A stretch of DNA of 11,065 bases from Physocladia obscura. Its lineage: Eukaryota; Chytridiomycota; Chytridiomycetes; Chytridiales; Chytriomycetaceae. Positions 1 to 8,166 of this stretch are shown piece by piece. The translations under genes and the position numbers were made by a program. A model generated the notes under the pieces. It ran no database searches. It saw only the letters and a program-made list of their open reading frames with translations, and had not been told where the DNA came from. The DNA lies in NCBI GenBank assembly GCA_027596945.1, contig JADGJH010001248.1, positions 1-11,065 of the forward strand. The letters are read 5' to 3'. Position 1 is the stretch's first letter. Each line of letters begins with the position of its first letter.

Positions 1-572
1 CTATTTTTGGTGAATTATTCAACAGTTGCCTTTGTGGCCTTTAATTTCTATTGAACAGCTATTTCCACCGAGTGGGAACACGTTTTGGTGGATTTGATGG
101 GACTCATTCAATTTTTTGTATTTACGCACAGAGCTGCATATTCAGCCTACTCCTATTTTAGTAATACCTTTCTTTAAACTACAAGACCAGAAAAACTTTT
201 CAAGTTTTCCACAATGTTAACCTACAAATTTGAACCCCAAATTGAGATACACTGCAATGTGTATTTGATTGCTGGTATTGTTTTGAAAGAGGTAAAAGAT
301 TAACTGTGTTTTTTTAATAAATATAAAAAGTCCCGAAATTACGCAGCAAAAACAGAAGTAACAGAAAAGCAAAACAAAAAAGTCCAAACATACGGAAACA
401 AGAAACAAAGAAAGACACAGAAAAAAATAAAAGGAGAAAAGAAAATAGTGGATAAAGCATGTCAATATACAAAGGTAATAAAGAGAGAAAAATAACCAAC
501 GGCGAAAACACGATTTTTAGAAACGGTTCTAATTTCAATCGCACCTATCCGGATTCAGATACATTTTTTCGG
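1..572. other. Left flank and 3' region of the zinc-finger gene
   Basis: No convincing gene is seen here. Positions 43-156 on the plus strand hold a short open stretch (reading RVGTRFGGFDG in the middle) that ends in TAG. It could be the tail of a gene lying to the left, but there is no independent support. Positions about 337-445 are a low-complexity A/G-rich tract, which would be a T/C-rich 3' UTR segment of the minus-strand gene that stops at 573. A possible ATTAAA-type poly(A) signal for that gene lies at 313-318 on the minus strand. It is about 255 nt past the stop and weak. Confidence 0.4.
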
Positions 573-2975
573 TTATGTAAGAACTTTGTTGTCTCTTTTG
601 TGAACACCAAGATGGTATCTGTTTTTTTGGTTTAGAATAAAAGAAATAAAAAATGTAAGGCATCATACTTGAGTCCTGTTTTACTCGCATACTTTTTGTC
701 ACACCCAGGATGAAGACATTCATAATGAACATCGCCACTGGGCTTTCGACCTCCTTTCTTGGGTTTTCTTGCCTCCACCAAATTCAACGACTGTAGGGTT
801 AAACTTTCCGTATCTTCAACGACTTTATGTTCAATCTTTTCATCCTCATCTTCTTCAACGCGGGTGGATTTTGTCATTAAAACATCAGTATCCATTGTTA
901 ATGAAGGAAATGAGTTGCATTGGGAACTGATAAAATCAGGAATAAAGTTTGCGTTAAATTTTAACGGCGACGGCATAATTGAAGATAAGCCGTCACCAGG
1001 TGTATTCCAACCCAGCATGTCCAACGGGTTATTAATCTCATTCAAGAATGCCAGATCATCTGAATTTGACATGATGGAGTCAAAAAACATGTCATCAACA
1101 GTGGATGCTGAAGACGATGGGCCTTCAACCACAGAATTGCTTTCATCTCCAAAGTCAAATTTAATCAAATCTGTCCATGCGTGACTATCACTACTGCTGC
1201 TACTGCTGCTGCTACTGCTGGATTGAAGTTTTGCCAACGGCCCACGTTCAAGAAAGTTTGCCGAATCCACACGGTCTGCAGGCGCATCAGAAGATGACGG
1301 AGTTCCAATCATCATCATGACATATTGCATAACTTCATCGTCACATGCTTCACTGGTCAAAAGAGCCAAAGTATTGGAGTTTTCACTAGTTATATTTGGT
1401 CCTTGGTCGCTCTCACCAAAAATACTGGTAGCAGTATCTCCCAATACATCCAAAAATGCGTTTGCGAAGGAATTTCCCACTTTCTCTCCGGCTACAACGG
1501 GTACTGGCGTCTTTAACCCTTCCAAAGCCTGAGTTGGAGTAAAAATCTCAGCGCGACAATTCTCTGAAATCAGATTTAACTTTGAGGTGTCATCAGCTGT
1601 CTCACTGGAATCTTGCATCTCCATATCTTCGTTTCGCTTCGGTTTTCGACGGCGACTCGTTAAATTTGAAATCCGAGTGACTTTTTTCTTGAGACAAACA
1701 AGACTACTGTCATCTGAGCCGGTAGCAACAACGTCAGAGTCGACTGTGGATTCACGCATCTTCAAAATGCGTAAAGCATCTGCAGCCGCTGTAACAACCA
1801 TCATTTTCTTGTCTTTCGCAATTGTTTTCTTACTGATTTTCAAATTCTTTCCACTGACGACAGTGGCGCTGCTTGCAACACTTGTGATACTTAATCGTCT
1901 CTGCCTTCCAGTCTCGCTGTTGGTACTGCTACTATCGCCTTCGCCACCCAAAATCATTGAATTCAGACCACCAAAAATCAGCTTCGTATTTTTCTTTCTC
2001 AAGGATGGAGGCGTACGTTCCCCGAGATTTTCTCGTAGATTTTTCTTGCTGCTGCGTTGACGTTGTGCTGCAACAACTCTGTCAAAACCGTCAAATATAG
2101 ATCCAAGCCTCTTTTCACCTTCTTCAAAATGATTCCCATAAATGGTACTGCTGCCGTCAGTGTTTACATGTCCGTGTTGTTCTCTCCGCTTGTGCGGCAT
2201 ACTCGCTTGGCCGGCGGCACGTGATGATGTTGCCTTGACAGGTGTAAGTTCTCCAATGTGAGCAGAAATGGAGGGAACAGCGACGGCTGTAGTTATATTT
2301 TTCCTTGGCGAGAAAAGCTTTGCAGTTTCTGATGCGCTTGGAATTGGTGTCCATGAAATCACGTCGTCTAGCGATGGAACACATCGCGAAAGTGGAGATG
2401 TGAGTGGAGTGGCGACGCGGGTTCTTGATTCTTGTATTGAATATGTGGTGATGGTGTTGGCAAAAAGCATGTCTGTTACGGCCCGGGCAAATACTTCCCG
2501 AGAACACATTTTTGGCGATGGAGCTGCATTAAGATGGGCCTGTGCATTATGAGCTTGAAACTCAGTGAAGGTGAAAGTACTATTGCAGCAGCTAATTTCT
2601 TTCGGGGGTTTGAACTTGTGTGGAAGCGGAACTACTGGAACGGATGCTGTAAACGGAATATAGAGAGCTTTCGGAATATTTTGCCGGACCGGAGTAGGAC
2701 TAAATGGGGTATTATGGAAAAAATACACGTTTAGGATCGTTTTTTATTATTTTTTTGAGGAGAGTTTTGTAAACAAAGAGGCATTTTCGGACAAGTCACC
2801 TCTTTTGGCGAGGTGCATTGCGCAGAGAAACTGCAGGGGTAAATTCTGGCCGAGGTTGAGATTTTGATGCCGATTTCAAGTCTAGAACGCATGATCGTGA
2901 ATTGTTTGTCGACCGGCTGCGGCTGAAGTCAGTTGTTGGCGTCGGTGATGATGCCCTTGGTTTCGGTGGAGACAT
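573..2975 (-). CDS. C2H2 zinc-finger protein, probable transcription factor (three exons)
   Basis: My model is complement(join(573..618,669..2699,2800..2975)), 750 residues. It is supported by two introns whose phases join exactly. The ATG at 2975 follows an in-frame stop. Joining exons 2 and 3 gives one perfect C2H2 finger: Cys720-x4-Cys725-x12-His738-x3-His742, with the core GCDKKYASKTGLKYH, and the protein ends eight residues later. The rest looks disordered: Ser/Thr/Pro-rich N-terminus, basic RRRKPKR near residue 407 (likely nuclear signal), an 11-Ser run near 552-562, and a stretch at about 590-660 rich in Asp, Phe, Leu, Met and Trp (for example DDMFFDSIM and NPLDMLGW) like an acidic activation domain. 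GLKYH fingers occur in Sfp1/JAZF1-type proteins, but one finger is too little to name an orthologue. Role as a nuclear DNA-binding regulator is inferred; the target is unknown. Confidence 0.85.
619..668 (-). other. Intron 2 of the zinc-finger gene, inside the finger
   Basis: This 50-nt intron has donor GTATGA, branch-like TTCTAAAC at 630-637 and acceptor ACAG. It splits Lys736. Removing it puts Tyr737, His738 and His742 exactly in C2H2 register. Reading through instead gives the unrelated tail YDALHFLFLLF and a stop, with both zinc-binding histidines lost. This is strong internal proof of splicing. Confidence 0.9.
1190..1222 (-). repeat. Trinucleotide repeat coding for polyserine
   Basis: An imperfect AGC/AGT run (GCT/ACT on the plus strand) codes for eleven serines in the zinc-finger protein, about residues 552-562. 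Such runs change length by slippage. It separates the central region from the acidic C-terminal half. Confidence 0.85.
2700..2799 (-). other. Intron 1 of the zinc-finger gene
   Basis: This 100-nt intron has a donor GTGACT after AAGAG and an acceptor TTTAG. A branch-like CCTAAAC lies at about 2729-2735, some 28 nt before the acceptor, with a T-rich run between. Exon 1 ends with two bases of a codon (AG) and exon 2 starts with T, giving AGT (Ser59). Without splicing, the exon 1 frame stops at the TGA of the donor, and the exon 2 frame has no upstream ATG, so an intron here is needed to give the long ORF a start codon. Confidence 0.8.
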
Positions 2976-4007
2976 TAATTTTTTTCTTGAGGCAATAGAA
3001 ACAAATCTAGACAGTATATCTATCGAAAGTAAGGAGCTGGAAGTATTTGGGATTTAACCGTCGCGTTTTTACGGTTTTCTTTTTGTTTCTGCCGGTGAGT
3101 GGGAATTTGCTAAAATCGGACGAGTCAAAGCAGCCAAAAGTCACAAAGACCGGGGCGACGGACGGTAGGCGCGAGATAGCAGGGAGAAATAATAGAAGGA
3201 TACTGTTGCGGAAGCATTAGATTCAAACGGCACAAGAGCAGGAAAGATCCATGGTTTCCTTGCTGTCGAAATTCTCCGACATAGCATCACTTATGCATGG
3301 AGCGAATGGCAGACTATCGCGGAAGACTCACCGACTCTGATGCTCAAACGATCGGCCGATGCGTGATTGTTGTAAATAAAAGTGGATAAATCCAATCCCT
3401 CTCGGTTGTTCGGTGAGTTTCGTGTTTGAGGCAAATGGCAAAAAGATGTCCGGGATTCTTTGAAGTTGTTTGGCACTGAGACGAAACTGAGACTCGATGC
3501 TGACCCTTCGCGTTCGTTTGCTCCGAAAACCAACTGGCAATGCTTGCTTAAAACAATACTAAATAAATAAACTAAGCGCCCAATTTCTCTTTGCTTGTCA
3601 GGGCCTTGTTCAAAACAAATAAACATGACCAAGCCCCCTTATATTACAAAAAACCCTTTGAAAAACCCAGCAATTAATTGCTCATCATGCACTGACGTGT
3701 CACAGAAGACAGTTTTTCGAAGGCACGTGATTGATTCTCTCTTTTTTTATTTTACTGCAGACAGGTAAATTCTCAAATCCCCAATGCCAAAAAAATCGTC
3801 GTATAATAATGGACAAGAGACTACGGTCAATTACGATTATACAAAAACAAATAAATAAAGGAGAAACGTAAAATGCTATTAATTGAGTTAATTTCACATT
3901 TACGATGCATTCAAAAATATGTAACTGCAGTTTGAGTTCGTCAATTTCTGCTACTGAATTCTCTGACATTCTTGTCTTGTAATCTGCAAAAGCGCAGTAT
4001 TTTCATC
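2976..4007. other. Spacer upstream of the zinc-finger gene
   Basis: This is the presumed promoter of the minus-strand gene, with a weak TATA-like GATATACTG at about 3012-3020. A minus-strand open frame of 111 codons (ATG at 3626, stop at 3291) and a plus-strand one of 30 codons (ATG at 3251) occur. Neither shows a domain, splice logic or recognisable family, so I do not call them genes. A CACGTG E-box lies at 3724-3729. The stretch 3560-3990 is AT-rich with no gene signal. Confidence 0.4.
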
Positions 4008-4541
4008 ATGGATGAACGTATTGATAGCATTAACTACTATATCACTCACAGCAGTCACTGGACAAGCTACAAACCACTGTTTTCGCTGCCAGTAGGATCA
4101 AAAACATACATTTTTTTTCCAGTCACCACACGTCCAAACTTCGTGAGTGAACCCAAAAGTTTTTTTGTGAACTAACGAGCTGAAGATAAAAGCACCACAA
4201 ATTTTGTGAGTGCCGCTTTGCTGCTTTTTCTAACGATGAAGAAGTTAATGCGAAGGAATTCTTGGTCGAGATTTGATGGAATTTTGTCAGTGGAACTAGC
4301 GATTTTGCAGAATTCAAGAGACTTTGAAGACACATGCAGAGTGAAATTTCGACAGAATACTGCTTGTGATGGCGTTACTTGGTAGTTACGCCTCCCATGA
4401 ATTTCTTGGCACTATGTTTGGGGAAGGATGGAATTATTTGATGTTCGAGAACGCAAGGGATTATGAACAGCTGATTTCAAATAGTCTCGTCTTCTTTGAA
4501 ATTCCTCGAATACTTACCGTTATACTTCACTTGAATCTGAA
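4008..4541 (+). pseudogene. Possible decayed plus-strand gene, family unknown
   Basis: No single long frame is present, but overlapping protein-like frames follow one another. An ATG at 4008 opens 45 codons up to a GTGAGT donor at 4143. A CTAAC lies at 4172-4176 and an AG at 4191-4192, so a 50-nt intron is possible, entering a frame that stops at 4276. A second frame is open from 4176 to 4385 (includes RFDGILSVEL and RDFEDTCRVKF). A third is open from 4345 up to the poly(T) tract (includes SYASHEFLGTMFGEGWN). Passing from piece to piece would need indels or further introns. The pieces could be remnants of one gene, a small spliced gene plus chance frames, or chance alone. No domain is recognised. 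The region ends abruptly against a T14 tract. Confidence 0.25.
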
Positions 4542-4555
4542 TTTTTTTTTTTTTT
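4542..4555 (-). repeat. A14 tract (T14 on the plus strand)
   Basis: This is a pure run of fourteen T on the plus strand, A on the minus strand. It lies 24 nt beyond a minus-strand AATAAA (4579-4584) and downstream of the minus-strand open frame that ends at 4686. The order stop, AATAAA, about 24 nt, poly(A) is what a reverse-transcribed and inserted mRNA would leave. A chance homopolymer in AT-rich DNA is the alternative. Confidence 0.6.
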
Positions 4556-4578
4556 GATTGACGAGAAAGTTGAACCCA

Positions 4579-4584
4579 TTTATT
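4579..4584 (-). promoter_or_regulatory. Poly(A) signal AATAAA (distal)
   Basis: A canonical AATAAA on the minus strand, about 102 nt past the TAG at 4686-4688 and 24 nt before the A14 tract. A second AATAAA lies nearer the stop at 4640-4645. Confidence 0.45.
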
Positions 4585-4639
4585 TGACAAAAATTTTCAC
4601 AAAATGTTTCCTTTCTCCTTCAACAACTATATAGGACCT

Positions 4640-4645
4640 TTTATT
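4640..4645 (-). promoter_or_regulatory. Poly(A) signal AATAAA (proximal)
   Basis: AATAAA on the minus strand, about 40 nt beyond the TAG stop of the minus-strand open frame. The position is normal for a fungal 3' UTR and supports that frame having been a real transcript. Confidence 0.45.
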
Positions 4646-4685
4646 AGCATGTTCAAGCAGAAACAGCATGTTTCAAAACTTTAAG

Positions 4686-5798
4686 CTACCTTGATCCTTC
4701 ACCAGTATCACCACTTTGAAGAACAACATCGCAAAGGCTCCCAGCGTATGTCAAATCATTTCCAGAGACCTTCAGTGCCAAGTTGATGGCAGCCACGCCA
4801 GTCATTTCCACGACAAACATTGGTATCAACCCAAGAATTTCACGAGGATAATCTGATTTCGAACAAGTAGATGTGTCACTAATTGTGCTGAATCTAATCC
4901 GTGAATTCTTTGAACTTACTAACTCCTCTATTGAGTATGGAAATCCAGCTGCGACAGGCAACCCGTCTACCGTAGCTGGTCCAGCAACATACAGCATGCG
5001 ATACTGATTTGGAGTATCAAATATGTAAAGTCGGTTGCCAAAAACTACAATAGTACATGTTGTCAACTTTACATGGGATTTGTCCGCTATTTTGATATCG
5101 GATTTCGCAAAGATTTTCGGAAAAAACGTGCTCTTTGGCTTTGACAAATTCTTGCTACTGATTTCTTTTGCATGCATCGCATTGCATAGAATAGAGCCAT
5201 GTATTGTGGATTCATTTGCCAAGACAGTTTTCAGTGAAGCGAAAACAGACGGATAATCAAATATTTGTTTTGGCGCAAATTCGAAAAACTCAGTCTGTAT
5301 TGCCGTGTGGGCTAAGAATGGTCTTGCAGCATAAGATTTTCCCTGTGATTGCAGCAACGATAATTGTGTGAATAATTATGGGGTCAAGGTTCGACTTGAA
5401 ACAGTCGAAACTCCGCAGAACAACACCCAAAGTCAAATTCTTGGCTGTTTCTGACGGATTGCGGAATTGGCGTATTACTGTTACTCCGCGAAAAACAGTT
5501 TTCGGGTGTCTCCATTGAGAGTATTTGGTTTGGTGAATCAATATTAAATTAGAAAAGCTTCGAGAATTTAGCGTGTTGTTGTGTGAACCAATAGCAGTGC
5601 CGCATTCACTCTGCCGTGGCCGAAGTTTTTCTGTGTACTTGTTGAACGCGCGCTACTGTAATTCAGCAGCTGCAATTCCCGGGCTTCTAGCACGCGGACT
5701 TCGACCTGTCAACTTCAATTGTAGATTTTCGTATCCGATATCCAGACTAGAAAAATGTCCTGAACTTTGCCGTATGTTTCAATTTGTGGAGATTCCAT
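4686..5798 (-). pseudogene. Unrecognised minus-strand gene, probably broken
   Basis: The 3' part is one open frame from 5375 to the TAG at 4686. It reads like ordinary protein (CTIVVFGNRLYIFDTPNQ; GPATVDGLPVAAGFPYS), but its first codon in the ORF is TTG and it has no good ATG start. A second frame upstream runs from 5778 to 5290 and is protein-like (LGVVLRSFDCF), with one in-frame TAG at 5653-5655. A third, with ATG at 5796-5798, reads YGKVQDIFLVW. The two larger frames meet near 5330-5345 at a GGGAAAA run, where one extra A would explain the change. A spliced alternative also keeps frame: donor GTAATA at about 5478 or GTAACA at 5484 to the ACAG at 5343, though without a CTAAAC branch. I favour a pseudogene or retrocopy. 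No family is recognised and a functional multi-exon gene is not excluded. Confidence 0.4.
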
Positions 5799-6288
5799 TC
5801 GATTTTGATGTGGTTTAACAATGTGTCAGGTTTGGTGCGTCTTTTTTTCTTAATTCAAGGTCACAATGACAATATTTATCTTTTTTCAGTTATTATAGTG
5901 ATCCAAATTCTGACAGTAAAGTAACTTCCCAGGTTCTCAGCACAGACTTAAATGCCGAAGAATTATTTATCTAAAAGAAATTTGCCAGCATATTTTAATG
6001 ATCGAATAACTTCAACTTTAACTCCGCCTCCTGAATGTGATTTCATTCAGCATTTTTCCAAGTGGCAAGAACGAAATTACACAAGTACAGCTGTTGTTTT
6101 ATCATGAAAAATTATTATGAGAACTACTTAATAACAAACAAAGCAGTAGAGGGAAAGGCGGAGCAAAAACTGTACATATGCAAAAAATGTGAAGCTGCTC
6201 AACGCACTCAACGCACTTATACGGAAGAAAAAAAAAGGAAAAAAAAGGAAGGAAGGGAGAGGCAAAGATAAATGAAGCCTGCACTGAA
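5799..6288. other. Spacer between the relic and the first PH-like gene
   Basis: No confident gene. A 27-residue minus-strand frame (ATG at 6046, stop at 5963) reads GGGVKVEVIRSLKYAGKF and might be another remnant. A 7-bp inverted repeat lies at 6031-6050. A purine-rich run at 6226-6263 lies just past the stop of the minus-strand gene and would form a pyrimidine tract in its 3' UTR. No AATAAA for that gene is seen close by. Confidence 0.35.
6031..6050. repeat. Short inverted repeat
   Basis: CTGAATG at 6031-6037 and CATTCAG at 6044-6050 are perfect complements with a 6-nt loop. They could form a hairpin in the 3' region of the minus-strand gene. No known factor site is recognised. Confidence 0.5.
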
Positions 6289-7623
6289 TCAAACAGTCTT
6301 AATAGCATCCCTCAAACAACGCAACCACTCCATCATAGCATCTGCAGAATCAAGTTTAATCATCCAAGTATCATCTGCATCCGCATCGAAGTCAAATCCA
6401 TCGACTTGAAGCACAAAAATTCCGTCCTCTGCAACATGCACAGACGATTGATGACCGCCGTTGTACAAACGCAACGCGGCTATTGGAAGTAGCGAGTTTG
6501 CGGGCTCGGTGGCCAGAAACAGCGAAGATGCTGAGTTTGCAAGGTCGACGGTTTTGGGATCTTGGACGAGAGTGGGTAAAGAGAGAGGGCCTATGGCGGA
6601 GGCGCGTGCGATGGACTCGTCAGAGAGATTTAAAAGAGACTGAGCGGCGTGGGCATTGTATAGAGCCAGAATTGGGGCTGTGGTGATGGGACCAGTGGAA
6701 GTAGAAGTGAGAGAAACAGTTGGTGTATCAAGAAGGGCAGCAAAAAAAAAGAGCTGATCTTGGTTATGGTTGTCGTTGATGCGCCAGACAAATCCAGCTT
6801 TGACTTCATGCTTGTGGTGGTATTTTTGGTAGTTGCTGTTGGTGTGTTGGTGGGATAAGGCAATTGCTTTGGCAAGAGATGGCAGCGAGGGCCGGCGAAT
6901 GTGAAAATTGAAGCTGGGAGAAACGTAGATGTAATTTGCATAGTTATAGGAGGGACTATGAGGGCTGAGAGGGTGGAGGGTTTGAGGGTGCGGGTTCGGA
7001 GAGCGGGAATGAGCAACAAGAGACGGGTGTCTGCGGGGTGCAGAGGACGAAGTAGAAGAAAGCGAACGCGATAGAGGAATATAATGGTGGTTATTACTGC
7101 TAATATTGTTATTGTTGCTGCTGTTGTTATTGCTGGTTGCAATATAGTTTGACGACGCGTTTGAAAGTTTTCTACCTCTGCCATTTTCGCTTGAAGATAT
7201 CTCGGACGGGGCGGGCGACACAGGACTGAGCAAGCCAGGCGACTGCGGCACCGGAAACAGAGATACTGACGGCGATATCGCTAGCGACGATGATCGCGGC
7301 GGATGCACGAGGATGCCAACGCGTGTACTTGCATTAGCATTCACATTTCCATTCGATGCGTTGCTTCTTTGACTGTAGCTGCGACTGTCCATGCGAGTGT
7401 GGTCAGTGTGATGAATGCCGTTGTAACCAGTGGGATTGAAGTGGTTTTGATCGGTGTGATCGGTGTGATCAACGTGATCTTGGCTGTGCTTATCCACCAC
7501 GATATTCACTCCGTGCGGCTTCTTGTTCCGCTTCAGTGGTTGAGTTGAGCTGCGCCCATTTCTTACCAATAACCCTTCTTGATTTATCACGCTTGCTGTT
7601 GCTGTTGTTGCTGAATCTGGCAT
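6289..7623 (-). CDS. Low-complexity protein with a divergent PH-like C-terminus
   Basis: This is a single-exon gene of 444 residues, from the ATG at 7621-7623 to TGA at 6289-6291. The frame stays open to 7695 but has no earlier ATG, so 7623 is the first usable start. Residues 1-265 look disordered: Asp-His-Thr repeats at about 49-80, a Ser/Pro-rich centre and an Asn/Ser run near 160-180. The C-terminal part, from about 275 to the end, is denser and more ordered. GFVWRI at 277-282 looks like a first PH strand. FFFAALLD, then APILALYN and later LLPIAALRLY look like further strands. FVLQVDGF and WMIKLDSADAMMEWLRCL end in a helix with a Trp (433), as at the end of PH domains. Long loops make the match loose. 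If it is PH, a lipid or protein partner at membranes is likely; the ligand is unknown. It is transcribed away from the gene at 8167. Confidence 0.75.
   Translation of the reverse strand: MPDSATTATASVINQEGLLVRNGRSSTQPLKRNKKPHGVNIVVDKHSQDHVDHTDHTDQNHFNPTGYNGIHHTDHTRMDSRSYSQRSNASNGNVNANASTRVGILVHPPRSSSLAISPSVSLFPVPQSPGLLSPVSPAPSEISSSENGRGRKLSNASSNYIATSNNNSSNNNNISSNNHHYIPLSRSLSSTSSSAPRRHPSLVAHSRSPNPHPQTLHPLSPHSPSYNYANYIYVSPSFNFHIRRPSLPSLAKAIALSHQHTNSNYQKYHHKHEVKAGFVWRINDNHNQDQLFFFAALLDTPTVSLTSTSTGPITTAPILALYNAHAAQSLLNLSDESIARASAIGPLSLPTLVQDPKTVDLANSASSLFLATEPANSLLPIAALRLYNGGHQSSVHVAEDGIFVLQVDGFDFDADADDTWMIKLDSADAMMEWLRCLRDAIKTV
7449..7479 (-). repeat. 9-bp tandem repeat coding Asp-His-Thr
   Basis: GATCGGTGT occurs twice, followed by a variant GATCAACGT and a partial GATC. 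On the minus strand it codes DHVDHTDHTD. Further HTDHT copies follow downstream in the protein. This is an in-frame expansion of a 3-residue unit in the disordered N-terminus. Confidence 0.75.
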
Positions 7624-7664
7624 TGTAGTGTGCTTGGCTTTTTTTTTCTGTGATTTGAAAGCAT
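7587..7664 (-). other. Upstream ORF overlapping the start of the 6289-7623 gene
   Basis: An ATG at 7662-7664, 41 nt before the main ATG and in another frame, opens a 25-codon frame ending in a seven-Gln run. It stops at 7587, beyond the main start. It would reduce main-frame translation if it is in the mRNA. If transcription starts downstream of 7664 it has no effect. Confidence 0.4.
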
Positions 7665-7942
7665 CTGCAGTCTTAACCACGAAAATTTCAGAGAATCACT
7701 GCGATCAATCAAAGCATTCGAAAGAAATTAAACACAATCGAAGAAGCTGTGCTGCAGTTTACGCCACATTTTGCAAAAGCTTTATCTTCAATTCCATATT
7801 CTTTTGCCATGGAGAACCTGGCAAAAGCAAATCATCCATAATTTTTTTTGCATTTCTTCTCTTCAAATTCTTTCAGTCCGTTCTTCGAAAATTCGTGAGA
7901 TAATGCATTAAAATTGTTAACAAGATACACGCAATTTAGATT

Positions 7943-7960
7943 AAATACTATTGAGTATTT
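7943..7960. promoter_or_regulatory. Palindrome AAATACT-ATTG-AGTATTT
   Basis: Two 7-bp perfect arms around ATTG, in the middle of the divergent spacer. Such symmetry fits a dimeric factor site, but no factor is recognised. It contains GAGTAT, the reverse complement of the ATACTC units just to its right. Confidence 0.45.
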
Positions 7961-7973
7961 CGTTTTATGAATG

Positions 7974-7989
7974 CATACTCACATACTCA
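7974..7989. repeat. Tandem CATACTCA x2
   Basis: Two exact adjacent copies of an 8-mer lie 13 nt right of the palindrome. With the palindrome's GAGTAT this makes three ATACTC-type units within 40 nt, a possible regulatory cluster. Confidence 0.5.
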
Positions 7990-8129
7990 TCTTATTTCTA
8001 ATGTGAACAAAGTACATATACTATATGGACAAATTGAAAGTAAAATGTGCAATCTTGTATCAGAGCAAGTTTTTTGTTTTTGTCAGCATAAGACACACAA
8101 CTGGAATCAAAAAACCTGGCGCTAATTTG

Positions 8130-8135
8130 CACGTG
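8130..8135. promoter_or_regulatory. CACGTG E-box before the plus-strand PH-like gene
   Basis: A perfect CACGTG, followed by A, ends 31 nt before the ATG at 8167. It is the core site for fungal bHLH proteins of the Cbf1/Pho4 type. One short site in 543 bp could be chance, and it may lie within the 5' UTR. Confidence 0.35.
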
Positions 8136-8166
8136 ATGCTGTCAAACCCTTAATCCGAAAGAAAAC

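Larger units (their letters stand above)
7624..8166. promoter_or_regulatory. Shared divergent promoter region of the two PH-like genes
   Basis: A 543-bp AT-rich spacer separates the two starts and has no ORF worth calling; a 91-codon plus-strand frame from 7628 starts at TGT/GTG-type codons and overlaps the neighbour's 5' end. A TATA-like ACATATACTATATGG lies at about 8014-8028, about 140 nt before the plus gene. Palindromic and tandem ATACTC motifs lie mid-spacer (7943-7989), and a CACGTG box lies 31 nt before the plus-gene ATG. Confidence 0.6.

Noticed and set aside
759..1184. Plus-strand open frame of 141 codons
   Set aside because: It lies opposite exon 2 of the zinc-finger gene. Its text mirrors the Ser/Asp-rich coding strand, and it has no promoter, domain or splice support.
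1587..2552. Further plus- and minus-strand frames inside the zinc-finger gene
   Set aside because: They are shadows of the long coding exon with no features of their own.
3291..3626. Minus-strand 111-codon frame upstream of the zinc-finger gene
   Set aside because: No domain or family recognised, the text is compositionally ordinary, and an overlapping frame on the same strand is also open. Not enough to call a gene.
5573..5818. Plus-strand 81-codon frame
   Set aside because: It begins with GTG rather than ATG, and the opposite strand reads better as protein. Treated as a shadow of the minus-strand relic.
6630..7184. Minus-strand 184-codon frame rich in Thr/Leu
   Set aside because: It is the shifted frame of the 6289-7623 coding region, driven by Asn/Ser/Pro codon repeats.
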